From Lumbricus terrestris (taxonomy: Eukaryota > Annelida > Clitellata > Crassiclitellata > Lumbricidae): a stretch of DNA of 64,000 nt. Of the stretch, positions 23,321 to 37,400 are shown piece after piece (the stretch's first letter is position 1; each line of letters begins with the position of its first letter). The notes beneath the pieces are model-generated. The model was not told the DNA's origin. It worked only from the letters and a program-made list of their open reading frames with translations, and made no database searches. Position numbers and translations under genes: made by a program. The stretch spans positions 3,069,584-3,133,583 of the forward strand of contig OX457053.1 of NCBI GenBank assembly GCA_949752735.1. Reading direction: 5' to 3'.

Positions 23321-24629
23321 CATTGGATGCATCATGGTTGCTTTAATATGAAGCCTATCTTCGTCTTCTAATGTTTAACAAATTATAACCAATTATTATA
23401 CGAATATAAAAAAGTATTGTACCAATCTTGTTAGCGAAAGTCTTAAGTCGTTCTAGTTCTGACGGCAGTCACGAATGATCTAAGCTCTTGAATTTCTTTC
23501 ATGATGGGACAGAGTCTCTTTCTGTTCTCTCTACTCCTGTTTATTCGGTTTGACTTTGTCATCTTAAGATGGGCATTTGTTACATTTTTGTTGCATCATT
23601 TCCTTTTGGTTCCTGCATGTTGTGTACATTTTTAAAATTAATATTTATTATTAATATTATTATTACGGTTGGTGTCGCCCTCCTGGTTTTGGACTGGCAA
23701 CAGTGGGGAGTTATGTTTGCTTTAAATGAAGTGTTGTTGGCTGTGTAGAGCATTGAACAGACGTAAAGAAAAGTGTAATAATTCATGTTGTAAGCGGGTC
23801 ACTCCTCCTCCTCCTCTATCCAGTGTAACGTGATGACTCCTCCTTGATAGGACTGTTCTGTGCAAGACTAAGTCTGCATTTGTGTAGCTCCTTTCAACAA
23901 ATTATGCTCTACTTGTAAACTATGTTACATTACCAAGTCTAGAGATATGGTGATTCAGTATGAGTTCTGGTAGTCAATTGATTTAATAATAATATAAAAA
24001 CCTTTTGTTGATGTTTATTTGAATTCCCGATGTTATTTGATTCAGATTTCTGTGCTATTTTTAACTAGAAAGATTTAATTTTTTAACAAATAGTTTTCAT
24101 CTAGAAAGATTTATTTATTTAATTTGTTTTTCTAAACCATAGTACTTATTTAATTAGTTAACTTGTTTCATCTAGAAAGATTTATTTTCTTTCGGAACCA
24201 TGCCACGTTTTCATCTAGATTTGCTTAGTTAAATTTCTTATTGAACCGGTAATTCAGAATCTTTCTAGACATCGGTCGAAACAAGGTGGAAAGAATATCG
24301 TCGCTTGTGATTTTATGTTTCATGAACACATCTCATTCAGTTTTTATTTGTTGTGTAAAGTTTTCGGGTTTTGTAAATTATTCCGTTGATTTTCACGTCA
24401 ATGTATTACCGTTGCTGAAATGTTAATTTGTGGAATGTGAAGATGTTTTTGAGTTCAGTCCATTTAATCGTCTTGCATCATTGTAATGGTAGAACTAATA
24501 AAGGTTATCACATTATTGTATTTGTCAATTTATGTAGCGCCTTAAGTTGATCAATACAAGACGACATTGCAAGTCCGAAAGTGATGCATGCACCTACTAG
24601 CAGTCAATTTCAATCATAGTCAGTATCAA

Positions 24630-24700
24630 TCAGACTCCGTCATGATCAATCAATCAAATCAGTCAATCAAATCAGTTACATTGTCAATCAATTGCTATAA
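24630..24700. repeat. (TCAA)n-rich stretch
   Basis: Interrupted ATCAATCAATCAAATCAGTC units, the complement of the TTGA tail of LINEs in this window. A tail hairpin half lies just upstream (TTTATGTAGCGCCTTAAG, ~24530). Confidence 0.6.
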
Positions 24701-25574
24701 GTTTTGATAAATCGGTTTCAGTCAAGTCCGTTCAAGGCTCCAAAGTACGCTGCAATCAGACAACGTTGTTACGAAGTTCAATCAATGTGATGCTGCCTTT
24801 GTCATGACACCTTCAGTCTGTTCACAAGATTTCTGTCCGTATGCATAAATAGCATTCATGTGGCAGCTCAGAAAGGCGAGATCTGTACTGAACCTTTGCC
24901 CATGCACTGATGCTGTATGTGCTTTAAAACGTTCCTGTGTGGTAGGGAAGGAACCAAAGTGTAGAAGTTCAGACAGACAGACACCGAGAGAGATACAAAA
25001 AGACAGATTCAGAGACATAGGCATGCAGACAGAGAAATGAGGGACAAATAATGAATGAATCAACCACAGAAGAAACGACATTCAAATGACTTCTATTTAC
25101 ATTCTCCCTAGACTAATACGTCGTCGAAAAGTTTCTCACTTCCTCCATAGGTTTTCAGTTAGCTAAGAAAGCAACAGACTTCAATGAAATCTCGAAAATA
25201 AAACACACAAATCATCGGCTATCCCGCTCGCACTAGTTCATTGTAACGACGCTACACGAAATTACATATAATCATTACATCGCTCGACAACAAACGACCA
25301 CCACTGATGTTTAAAAAAGCAAAGTTGTCACAATTCCAATCCGGCCGAAACATAAAAGCTTGCACGACTAGAATCGGATACGATCAAGCAATGATGCAAA
25401 TATACATTACAGTGTCATCATCAGAAACACCATTCTCATGAAATGACGCCGAATTGATATCATGACTATAAACAAATAGCTTTTAGATCTGTATTCGCGA
25501 TTATTAGAATCATTTTTGTCCATTTATTAAGCGTCAACATCTAAATGACAAAGCACAAATTGATGGCATTGAGA

Positions 25575-25745
25575 AATTACGAGTTAAGGACTTTTGCTAC
25601 AGGTCCCCTACACAAATAACTGCTGTCTCCAGAGGATCGGAACCATGCTCTCCATGTTACATGGTGGGTCTCTAACCAGTTGGCTGCCATGCCCCATGAC
25701 CACCACCATGCAACTTGTGGGCCACAGCTGTCATGGCAACAATTG
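25575..25745 (-). repeat. tRNA-like SINE
   Basis: On the minus strand GGCAGCCAACTGGTTAGAGA (A-box region) and GGTTCCGATCC (B box) are followed by a GGGGACCTGTAGCAAAAGTC body, as in the copies at 27105 and 45392. Mobile repeat, not a tRNA gene. Confidence 0.55.
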
Positions 25746-25759
25746 TAAAATTGCAATCC

Positions 25760-26070
25760 TTTATTTTTATAGTGCCACTTCAAGAGAGGACTCCTGAGAG
25801 GCATTTTCGACCGGACAAGACCAAAACAATAATCAAAGAGAATGGTTTTCAAACACTTCTGCAAATGGAGCAAAGAAAGACACAGAAGTTCATTAAGGAG
25901 ACTGCTAGGTAAGTTATTCCAGAAAGATGGACCGACCACATCGAAGCTTGTATGCAGCACTGTGGAAGTTAGAGCCATAGGAACAACCAGGTCACCTTGC
26001 ATGGCAGAGCAAAGGAATCTACGACCTGGAATGGAAAGCACTGGCACACAAAGCTCCCTAAGCAAATACG
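25760..26070 (-). mobile_element. LINE ORF2 C-terminal fragment with tail
   Basis: An open minus-strand stretch contains VVGPSFWNNLPSSL and LLHLQKCLKTILF, the conserved C-terminal SVxGPxxWNSLP…K..LK region of L2/CR1-like reverse transcriptases. The tail hairpin follows (MPLRSPLLKWHYK as translated). It is 5'-truncated: no reverse transcriptase core is present. Confidence 0.7.
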
Positions 26071-26119
26071 CAACAGCTTCTCACTTGTAGAAAGGCATGC
26101 ACATTACTTACAGATTCTC

Positions 26120-26240
26120 AGACTCAGATCGTGGGTTATAACAGCGGATTGGTCAAGTGTTTGCCTTATAATGTGGATGGTACGAGTTTGATTCTCCTTG
26201 AGACAATTACTGTTCAGGGATCTTGAGCAAGACCTTCACT
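26120..26240 (+). repeat. tRNA-like SINE, plus orientation
   Basis: AGCGGATTGGTCAAGTG (A box) and GAGTTTGATTCTCC (B box) are followed by CAGGGATCTTGAGCAAGACC and TTCACTTGCAAT, the body found in inverted orientation at 45392-45420. Confidence 0.5.
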
Positions 26241-27104
26241 TGCAATAATGCTCATTACCACTGACTGCTTAGCGTCAAGATCCTTTCGCTTAACAAATGC
26301 AAAGAATTTCTTCAAAAAAATACTGAACTTTAAAATAAAACTAATGAAAAAAGCAAGCACTCCGATTTCGTTACATGTTACATCTCTGATTTGGCACAGA
26401 ACACAAAAGTGTTTCACAGATCGAGTAAGATTTCGATATCCGGCACAGATGAATTTCCGGTGGCAACTCGCAGTGGAAAGCACTGACTGGCAAGCATGGT
26501 AACACCAAGGACAGTAACACCAAAAAATGGGCACAGGCGGTTTTTATCACCTTAAAAGGGTGACCCTCCAAGTTTAGACCAGACCATTGGGGCCAATTAA
26601 ACCTGCCATCCATCTCTGGTTTGTAATAAAGTTGTTAGGAGTTTAAAAATTTTGAGATTAAACGCTGTGGATTGATGAAGTCATTCTTGCACTACAGTCA
26701 ACCTAATTCCCCAAGGTGAAGACTGCACATTCGAATTATCCCTAGGTGGGAACAACCTAACCAGGAAATCATTTTTAACAAGGATGCTTTCTCTGTGTAA
26801 ACGTCATGTCATGTAAACCAAAGTACAGTATATCATACATAGCTGAACATACTTATGTTAGATTGAGAATTGTTTTATTTTAAAAACATTTTACCTTTGA
26901 CTGCCTCTATAGAAGATGTACATTTATTAAATAATACCATTCCTTTTTCACCAAAATGCGGAAAGAATTTAGGTCAATTAAAGATATTCTTATCTTATCT
27001 GAAGTTCCCGACATGGAGGCACTGGCAGTCAAACACGATTGTTAGCTTTACTCTTGTAAGTAACTATTAAGAGCCACAGTCTAACAACGAAGTATTGATC
27101 AATA

Positions 27105-27205
27105 GCGCTCAACAATTGTGAGTTAAGGACTTGCTCAAGTTCCCTACAGTGGCCACATCAGAGAGATGGGAGGCTCAAACCCATGGCTGCCCACAGATAA
27201 TTTTG
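27105..27205 (-). repeat. tRNA-like SINE fragment
   Basis: TTGTGAGTTAAGGACTTGCT followed by CAAGTTCCCTACAGTGGCC and GGAGGCTCAAACCCATGGCT: complement of the body plus B-box part of the SINE seen at 45392. Confidence 0.55.
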
Positions 27206-27429
27206 CAAGAGCGGGCAAATACAACAGTCACGATAAAATTGTTTAACAAACGCACGAAAGATGCACTGCAAGAAATTTAGAACAGGGGTTTTTTCGTAAC
27301 GATTTCATATGTTAATGTAAATTTCTCAGTTTCATTTCGCAAATAATTACTCTCAGTAACGCCTTAGTGCAAAGAAATCTGTTAAAAACAAAAGAGTATC
27401 AGTAAAAAAAAGGCATCAGTTTTCGGGAA

Positions 27430-27530
27430 AGGGATGTGCCCACTATTCCCCTACGTGTAGGCACCCATGCTCGAACCATCACCCTCCACATCACAGGACA
27501 AACGCTCAAACTAATCAGCGTCCCACACCA
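27430..27530 (-). repeat. tRNA-like SINE fragment
   Basis: On the minus strand GGACGCTGATTAGTTTGAGC (A-box region) and GATGGTTCGAGCATGG (B-box region). Same general type as the copy at 45392. Confidence 0.45.
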
Positions 27531-28060
27531 AAAAAATGCGTACACAGACAACCGACGGCAAACTGAAAACAAAAACTACTATGATTATACCGGTGGCAAA
27601 AACTGATCACGCCGAACGCCAACAAATGGACAAGCGAACATGTCCGCTAAACTTGCAGACATCTGCTAGGCTACACACGTCGGCCGCAAAGTCCACCGAA
27701 CTCAAACCAAAATGACGACAACACAAGCGAGAAACAATGAGATGCGTCGACAAAAGAGTTGGCTTGACTGGACAACTTGACGTCAACGATGCTGGCAGGA
27801 GATGGCCTACGACACCAACAGTGTTTTAGTCGCCGCGGAGATTCGGGTTTTATCCCTGAAGCGTTTATTCTAACCCTTCGGCTACGCAACACAAGTATGC
27901 GTTTTGGGTTTCAGGAGACTAAAATATGAGATATTTTATGAGAAACATATCAATGCTTCTACTTTGAATTGTACTTGCCGAGTACTCGGCTAATCTGTAC
28001 ACTTTTCAATGACCCCATACCTCATTCTAACTCCATTAGCAATGTAAGCATCTTTTTAAC
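27531..28060. other. intergenic DNA downstream of APPBP2
   Basis: No gene recognised. A weak tRNA-like head may exist on the minus strand at about 27810-27890 (GTAGCCGAAGGGTTAGAAT), but its B box is poor. Confidence 0.4.
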
Positions 28061-28079
28061 GTGGTTCAGGAAACTAAAA

Positions 28080-28245
28080 AATCAGAATTTTTTGGGCAAC
28101 TTGTTACTGTGACTTCTGACAACTTTTTACTTTGACTTGTGGCAACTTTCAACTTTGACAACTTTTTATTTCACATCAGACAACTTTCTACTCTGACTTG
28201 AGACAACTATTTTACATTCACCTCTGACAACTCTTTACTTTGACT
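28080..28245. repeat. short tandem array, GACAACTTTTTACTTTGACT units
   Basis: Six to seven copies of a 25-30-bp unit around GGCAACTTTTTACTTTGACT. It lies 180-345 bases past the APPBP2 stop, in its probable 3' UTR, and includes the poly(A) candidate. Confidence 0.75.
28165..28170 (-). terminator. candidate poly(A) signal for APPBP2
   Basis: AATAAA on the minus strand, about 255 bases past the APPBP2 stop at 28424. Confidence 0.35.
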
Positions 28246-28423
28246 CGAGTCTCTGGGCACTTTTTTCACTCTGTAAACTTTTCAACGGACCCCGAACTCT
28301 CGTCTTACGACTAAAACACTGCGCGTCGCTTTAACTCTCCTTCGCCAGACTAATGAACGCTTCTTTCCTTAACCATCCAAACTGTTTTTCATCTTTACAA
28401 ATCTACGACCGAAGAAGTCCTTC

Positions 28424-31400
28424 TCATAAAGGACACCGTCCAGGCAGGGCAAAGAACTCCTCAACTGCCGCCTCACACGTCTCTGCAACCTCGAACTCCA
28501 GCAGGACCTCGGCCTCATTGTGCTTCCGATCTCGCAGGTGGTTCCAGTCGTGGAGGATGGAAGCATACTCGGCCGCCTTTTCCAGGTCTCCGCGCGACTG
28601 GTAGAGTCGCAGCAGGCCACGGTAGTCGTACTCCAGTCCGCTGTAACCATTTCCAAACAATCGTTTCCCTAAGATGAAAAAAAGAATATAAAATGTAAAC
28701 AACTTCTATCAAATCATTGACAAACGGAAATTTGTTTTGACATTTGGGGTTACATCTGCACATCTAGGCAACTCAGTTATAGTTAATTAATGCATACACT
28801 GACCACACAACGTTGGTGACTAGGCACTACTATTCTTATTATCACCTTGCAATAGAATAATCACTAATCACATACTACACACGCACACAAATAAAGTTGT
28901 CTATACAAGTACTTACAAAGACACATACCGTATATATACAATAGGGTGTCCCCAAAACACTTTTTCTTGAAATTCTTATGTCTCTCCAGTCAAAAAGTTT
29001 CCTATGGAGATTATAATATTTGTGTAATTTTTTCCAATTTTTAAAATAATTTTTAGGGCTCCCCAAGGACCCCCAAATTTTATATATAGCGTACTATGAT
29101 ATTCGTGTGCAAATATTTTAATATATGAGGCAACGTCATTCACACCACATATATTTTAAATGCTTTTGCACAAAATATGATATGTCATACAATGCAATTG
29201 CTCAAAAAATGTTATGCTGTATTTTCCTCAGACTGGTTTTGCAGTTAATTGACTGAAATTTGACAATATTGATATATGCACAGACCTTCCTATATTGTTA
29301 GAATTTGGAATACCATTTAACCATTATTGACTACTATAATAATTCGAGCAGTTATTCAAAACATGGTTTACTTTGAGATGGCATATTAGTACACTGTACC
29401 AACTGTGAGATAGTCACGTACATGTTTGGTCCTATCAGTAGTTCAAGAAGAAGTGACTCAAGTGAGTTGTAGTTGCAATTTGGGAAATAGGCCTACTTTC
29501 GATGTTTTTCAGCAGTTTGCAATTAGAACTGTTTATGACTTTCATTTGTTATGGCATTAAATGTCTGTATCAGGCACAGCCGTTGATACATGCCAAGTTG
29601 TTCACGATTACAATGGCTTAATTGAACGATTTTCCAGATGATCAAACAGCAGGACTCATTAGAAAGCTGTCGTCAATGCCGGTAGTCTGGAAAAAGTTCT
29701 GAGAGATATATAGCTCTGGTAAAGTTGTGGAAGAAACTTGGCCAAGTGAGATACAATTTCGGGGTCATGTGTAGTATGAGAGTTGCTTCCTTGTGTGGTG
29801 TTAAGAGTTCGGAAAGAATTCAAAAGTTGCATGCTCTGGACTGAATATGTACGTAATACTGAGACCAGGATAATCATGTGCTTGTAATCGTCTAACTAAC
29901 ATGATGCAATTAAATGGAGCATCAGCTGAGATCGGACAGCGCACCAGGATAGGAGGTAGGCTTACACTGTTACAACAAAAATGGTTAAAGTGTTTTAATT
30001 ACATGTGAATCGTTATCTGTTAAACAGATAACAGTCTTGTTTCCATAGAACAGCAACTCCATTTTCATTGAGTAATATAACGGCCTTTGCTATACAACGT
30101 TATCTGAAGGGCATCAAACTTGCAAATACCAGTTATGTTTGGTACATCCATCCCACCATCAACTCAGCAAATGTAAAGAATTCATGGAAATCCTCCATAG
30201 GATGATGCTTTGTGAGCCTGATCCAAAAAGCAAGTTTTAAAGCCCTCAGCTAGTTAACAATAACTATCTTTTGGGATTTGTTGCTGCAGAAACTGACTTT
30301 AAAAAATTTGAACCAGTTTCATCAAACATCTTGAAAACACCGAATATCTGCAGCCTTGTAGATGGTCAAAGACATGTATAAAAGTCGCTGGAAAGCATCA
30401 CCTCAAAGATAGCACAAGTTCTCATATAGATGGTCAATTAATCAACTTTGACAGTGCTCTAGTTTTACTGTGACTTGCCATGAGAATAAAATTAACCAAT
30501 ATTGTAATATATAAAATATACCCATATTTGCATTAGGGCCTATGTAACAGACTGTAGTGGAAAGAGATATATCAAACAGTCTGAAATTTCGTTTTGCACA
30601 CTTAACGAAATGGCTGCTCCATACATGCAAACCCACGAGACAGCAGCTCTGCATGAAATTATATGTATATAATATCATATATATATATATGTATATAGCA
30701 TATGCATATATATGTGTGGTACACCTAATCATAATGAAAATGGTGTTGGGCTGGAAAAACCCCCAAAGTTCATGAAATTACATATGAGTGATATTGATAA
30801 TGATAGTGGCACACCACAATGTATTTTTATGATATCTTATAGCCCTTTGGGGGACCCCCAAATGACCTTGAAAAAATTTGAATTTTTTTCCCTAAAGTTA
30901 TATTCCACCAATGATACTTTTTGGCTGGAGAGACTTAGCATTTTCAAAAATAACCTCAAATTGGGACACCCTAATATACAACCATACACATATATACGGT
31001 ATACACACACAAACATATATACAGCCATACATATACAAGTATGGGCGCACACGCATAGAGCACTGAAGCGCATACATACATATACACTGTGTCCCAATAA
31101 ATCGAGACCCCTTTTTATAATGTGAATAAAACAGGCAAATCTTAATCGATTTTCAAAATTTCAAAACTGTTTTTATCCTGAGATAATTATCTTACACTGA
31201 TTCAAATATTAAGTTTCTGACATGAATATTGACGTCACAATTACGTCATTTGCATCAGATAATTCAAATGTTAAGTAGGCCTACAGAACACAACTTTTTC
31301 TTTAAAAAAATCTACGTTATATACCTTAAATATTATTTCACAATTCTAAATTTCAGTTAAATTTTATTTAAAATTTGACTAACATTATACTACAAGGTAT

Positions 31401-34400
31401 GTTCAAAGTGTCCGCCTTCGGCTTCAACACAAGCTTCAAGGCGCGTTCGCCATTTGCCAATTGCAGCATCAATAACCAATTGATCAAATTCTTCCCATGC
31501 ACGCATTAATGATTCGTTCACGAAGTTCTTCAATGTCTCTGATCTTTGTCTTATAAACTTTCTCTTGCATTACTCCCCAAATCTTGTAATCGACCGAGTT
31601 TAAGTCCGGGCTGTTTGGTGGCCAAAGATTAGGGGGTATGAAATCCGGGGTCTCCCTTGTCAGCATTTCAACAGTTTCACGCGCTCGGTGGGCCGAAGCG
31701 CCATCTTGCTGAAACGTGTAATATTCCGAACATTCCCGGATATATGGCAACAACTTTTCCGACATCAAACAATCCCGGTAGTAAGCTCCATTTATTTTTA
31801 CTCCAGGTTCTATGAAGTGGATTTGTGTTTTACCAAGAGCCGAGACACCAACCGAAACCATGACTGACCGGCTAAATGTCGAGCGAGTGCGAAGCAAACG
31901 AACATCTGAGATGTTTTTCTTAAGAGTTCCGGCGGCCGCATACACACGGCCATTTTGACTGTTCTTTCGTGTAACGATGGTAAACAACTTTTCGTCCGTG
32001 AACCATATAAAATTTACCATGTGAGCAGGATACCGATCTAACAGTTGCTTTGACCGCTCAACCCGTGCGTGCTTGTTGGCTTCTGTTAATGACGTAATTG
32101 TGACGTCAATATTCATTCCAGAAACGTAATATTTGAATCATTGTAAGATAATTATCTCAGGATAAAAACAGTTTAAAAATTTTGAAAATCGATTAAGATT
32201 TGCCTGTTTTATTCACATTATAAAAAGGGGTCTCGATTTATTGGGACACAGTGTATATACAAGCATGCATAAACAAACCACACACATACAAAAGCACGCA
32301 TACGCAGTTACACATGTCTGGTAGTATTTGAGTCGATGTGTCTACTACCTATAGATATCGATCGCAGATAGAGTTTCTCTGCCTCCTCGTATTTCTGCAT
32401 GTCGTAGTTGTAGAGCGACGCAAGATGGCCGACAGAGAGCGCAACCTCGTAGTCGTCTGCTCCGAGCAGCTGCTCCTTTATGGCGATCGCCTTCAGGTGC
32501 ATCTCTTCCGCCTCCTGTTTCGTTCGCGTTTTCAGAAGAAGAGGAAAAAACACGTCCAATGAATTTAGGGAAAAACGTTGGTCAATGCTGTAACCATGAC
32601 AACTGCATAGGTTACTGTTTCCTAATAAATGATTGATTGATACATGATTACAACTGATTGATATATGATTACAATTGATTGGTATATGATTACAATTGAT
32701 TGATATATGAATACAATTGATTGATATATGATTACAATTGATTGATATTTGATTACAATTGATATATGATTACAATTGATTGATATATGAATACAATTGA
32801 TTGATATATGAATAAAACTGATTGATATATGAATACAATTGATTGATATTTGATTACAATTGATTGACATATGATTACAATTGATTGACATATGATTACA
32901 ATTGATTGATATATGATTACAATTGATTGATGTATGATTACAATTGATTGATATATGACTACAATAGATTGATGTATGATTACAATTGATTGATGTATGA
33001 TTACAATTGATTGATGTATGATTACAATTGATTGATATTTGATTACAATTGATTGATATATGAATACAATTGATTGATATATGAATACAATTGATTGATA
33101 TATTCATTTGAGTATTTATATAGCGCCTCTTCAAGGAAACTACTCAGAGGTGCGATATATTATTACAATTGATTGATATATGATTACAATTGATTGATAT
33201 ATGATTACAACTGATTGACATATGATTACAATTGATTGATGTTTGATTACAATTGATTGATATATGATTACAGCAGTGATTGTGTAATATGTACGCTTAC
33301 CTTATATTTGTGCATGGACTGGAAGAGTCGCCCCAGATTCCCATAATGCTTTGCCGTCTGTACGTTGTTCTCTCCGAAAGCCTGCTTGGCCAGCATGAGG
33401 GACGAGAGATGGAGTTCCCTGGCCTCCGACAGCAGCTTTGCTTCGACTGTTTTGTTGTGACTATCAATTGCGATCTCTTCTAATATCAGGGCTACACAGA
33501 AATACATCAATTGCAATTGTAACGTAATTGGTAACTTTTATAGTGCTGCTCACAGTGGTGGTCATTCAGCAGCGCTCCCAGTCTGAGAACCTCGACAGAA
33601 AAAAATTGAAAGCTTGAAGAGTAAGAGCTGTAGATAACGATGAAGAAAGGATGGTCTCACGCAGAGTGGAGGGAACTGTACTTCATAAGCTTGAGCAACA
33701 GTATGAATGAGCACTTGTTATAACACCCCTTCAAGATTTCTACTCAGAGGCACTCCTGACAACAGCGCCAACACTTGAATCGGAGTTTCACGCCAAAGCG
33801 CACGAGCAAATGGACAATAAATACTTTATTTCCAGAGTCTTCTACAAGAGCGCTAACAATCTCATTAACAATGATCTATTTACGAAGATGCATTAATTTC
33901 ATGTTTGTATCTCTTAACGTCACTATGTACCAGGCTGCGGTGTGTCAACCTGCACTTTTTGTGAATTAAACAAATATATATATAATTGCAAGTGAAGGAC
34001 TTGCTCAGTGTCCCTACGAGTCTGCTTGAGGTGGATTCGAACCCACAACCTTCCGGCTTCAAGGCACCGAACATAAACCCCGTGCTCTCTGCTTTAAACC
34101 CCTTTGGCTTCCGTCCCAGAATGAAGGTGTCCGCTGAATAATTTATAGTCAATGTTTTAACGCAGCTACCTTTAACTCTTTTGGACGAAGCAAGCAGCAG
34201 ATGGTCTTGAGGTAATATTCGAGTGATGATTTCGATGGCTACGTCGGCGTGGCCTCTGAAAAATGTGCACAACATGCAACGATTCAATATTTAGGAATTT
34301 AACAATTCTGAAACGGATGAATGTTAGAAACGTCAAGAGAATGTTCGTGAATTATGAGCATTAAGCGTGATATCACCCGATTAGAGTTGATGACTCACCC

Positions 34401-37400
34401 AAAAAGAAGTTTTATTATGAGAATGTTTTATAACTTTGAATTTATAACTGCTTCTATTATTTATTTTGTGTGTCGGTCATTCTGGTTTGCTAACCAGTAG
34501 TCTAACAGAGAATATTCTTACTTGCTTACTTATTTTAATGCGCATTGTAGCTGTAGGTAGCTGCAGCTTGCCCAGTATGTGACCAAACAGTTGTCAGTCT
34601 GAGCCTGATGTGTGACAATACTGAATAAGTTTTGCATGTGCACTTGTTATAGCGCCCCTTAAAGATTTCTCTTCAGAAGCGCTCCCATCTGCAGCACGGA
34701 CACTGTATCAGAGTTTCACGCTGAAGCGCATGAGCAATTGCGAGTGAAAGACCTGCCCAAAGGTCCCTATGAGGTGGCTTGAGGTGGATTTGAACCTGCA
34801 ACCATCCCGCTGCAAGGCAACGTAAATACTCACTACACCACCATGCCCCACAAGTTGTTCCAAAACGCGTTTTTTATCCATACCTAGTAAACTTATCCAT
34901 AAATGAGTAAACTTCACTTTACTGAAACAACAAACTTTGTTAACCGAGTAATAACAACTTTACTGACCTACTAACCAGACATAAAAACCCGCTTTAATAA
35001 CCTTGTAGACCAGAGGTCTCAAACTCAAGTCAGCATGTGGGCCGCATTTGGAAATTTATAATACTCGCGAACCGCAACATAAAAATAGTAGGGCTGTTGT
35101 TCGATTAAAATTTTTAATCGAAATTAATAGCGCGATTAATTTCGATTAATCGCAATTAACGGCAAATTAATCACAATACATTTCCTTCAAATATACTAAT
35201 CTTACTATTTTATAAGGACCCCTGAAGCATAAAATTTTAATGACTGGATGCATTCTTTCTATTGCAAACATATTCAATGACATTTGGCTTAGGCCTATTC
35301 TGCCCTCCTTATCAAATAGACAGTAACTGCAAAAATCCTATCTTGAGATATTCTTCAAGAAAGAAATTTGATCCTGCCAACCAGTTACCTTGATAAAGTT
35401 TCGAAACTTATTATATCATCACAGTACTTAAAAATGACCCTTCATATAGGTTTGCATAATTTTTATGATTTTTGAATTTAAATACTCTTAAATGCAGATA
35501 CAGTCTTTTTGCTATGTACTAAAATTATTCATTGTTATGCCATCCTTGACAATAAAACTGTATCTACATTTAATATGATATTAATATAATATTCTTCTGT
35601 AATAACCCGCCTGCAAACGCACTGCTGTAAACATTTACATTTATACGATGGTCTCAGGCGATGGTAGACCAATATGACTTGAATTAGGAGAAGTTAGACA
35701 AATAGTAGGTTATCCTTGTGAAAGAAAACAGTGTTTTAAATAATTTTTTATACAATATATCAAAGTGAATTAGCACACATGCAACCAATTTCCACAGCAC
35801 TACTTCAACTGATTTTTACTGATAACAGAGTAAAATGCAATGTATGCTTACTACTGACAAAACAATCATGAAAGAATACTGAATGTATAATGTTTTTCTT
35901 TTGTGACAGTTTGCTAAATATTTTCGCAAACACTTTGAGGTTATTCATTTTGAATCAAATCGTCAACATTTGCCGTAGGAATGTCCTGCCAAAATTTAAG
36001 TCTGTTTAGTGGCATAAGACCACCAAGTTTACTAATGATATCATCCTTCTTCACTTGTGGAATTCCTCTGTGTTCTGTTCGAGGCAGAGGCTTTGAAATG
36101 CCATTCTTCATAGCAGTGGCAGTCAAGAAATTTAACTGCATATCTTCTCCATTGAATGCGGTTTTATACAGGAGTTGTCGATTACCTCGAACTGCTTTGA
36201 CTGTAACCATGTCACTCAAGTATGGTCTCGGAACTGTTCGACTGAGTTTATATGTCGAAGAATAATCAATCCAGTTGAAACAATCTGCAATTCTCATTTC
36301 GTGGACCACGACTTTTCCGTTATTAGCATTCTGTACACATGCTACAAAATCGTTGAAATCGTACACCTTGCCACACTTCTGCAGACTTTTCTCGACCTGA
36401 TGGTGAAAACTATCTGCACTCATGAATGTGTGTCCAGGCTCAAAGAATTTCAAGTGCACCTCCTCAGCTGCAATTTCGTTGCTGTTGATAATATAAACTA
36501 GGTAAGTAAACAATGTCCAATTTTTGTTCTGTCCAGAACAGTTGTCCAGCCAAACCGTGATGCGCTTAGCATCACGCTGTTTTAAGAAAAAAGCTTGGAA
36601 TGTGCTGACAATGTCCTCTTTCTTGCGACCCGCAAGACCTTCGTGCCACAACACAGCAACAGGTTTTGCAGATGTTGTATCTCCCAGCGGAACAAAGCTT
36701 TCGTTGAACGCTATGATTCGTCGCGTGAAAAGCACCGTCTTAAACATTTCCATTCGTGGGATCATAATGACCTTCTGCAGATCTGCTGAAAAGATTACAT
36801 GTTCTTCTACTGCATTTAAACGGTCTCGGTCTCGGTCAGAGCGATACTCACGCCTACTCTCATCTGCTTTTGTAATATGTACTTTCCACTTCTTACACAT
36901 CTCACAATCATGATTCAACTTATCTCTACTGTGATCAGGTGAATGCAGTGAAAAGCTTTCACAAAGCTCACACTCTTCATGACCCAGTTTGGCAAATGAT
37001 ATTCCCATGTTCTTTAACTCACCCCGGTAGACCTCATAAGAACATGCAATGTTTGGGTTCTTAACCAAAAAATCCTTGTGCATGAAGTCAATGGTCACAT
37101 CTGAAGGCAAGTAGCGCCTATTTGGGGCATGTTCTCGTCGATAATGCGACACCGATGGACCAAAGGACTCCACATGACATCGTAATACAGTGCGGTCTAC
37201 TTTATACCTCTTGCCCGAACCACGGCCGTCTCGTTTGGGCAGAAGAGATGAAGGGTCAACTGAATGCAATGCTTTCTGAACAACTGTGTCATTGTTTTTG
37301 TTAAATCCAAGAGTTCCAAGATAAAACACTTTACACACAGCGACTTCTTTCCCCTCATCTGTCTGTAAAAAGTAGTGAAATGTTAACGAATGCTTAGAAT

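Noticed and set aside
31484..32116. Mariner transposase as an intact gene
   Set aside because: DNA-binding domain missing and C-terminus frameshifted, so it is listed as a pseudogene.
32628..33265. Regularly spaced repeats resembling a CRISPR array
   Set aside because: Units are directly abutting 20-21-bp tandem variants without unique spacers, in an animal intron. It is a minisatellite.
34780..34850. tRNA gene on the minus strand
   Set aside because: A and B boxes are present, but the acceptor and anticodon stems do not pair and the sequence continues into a SINE body and LINE tail repeated elsewhere.
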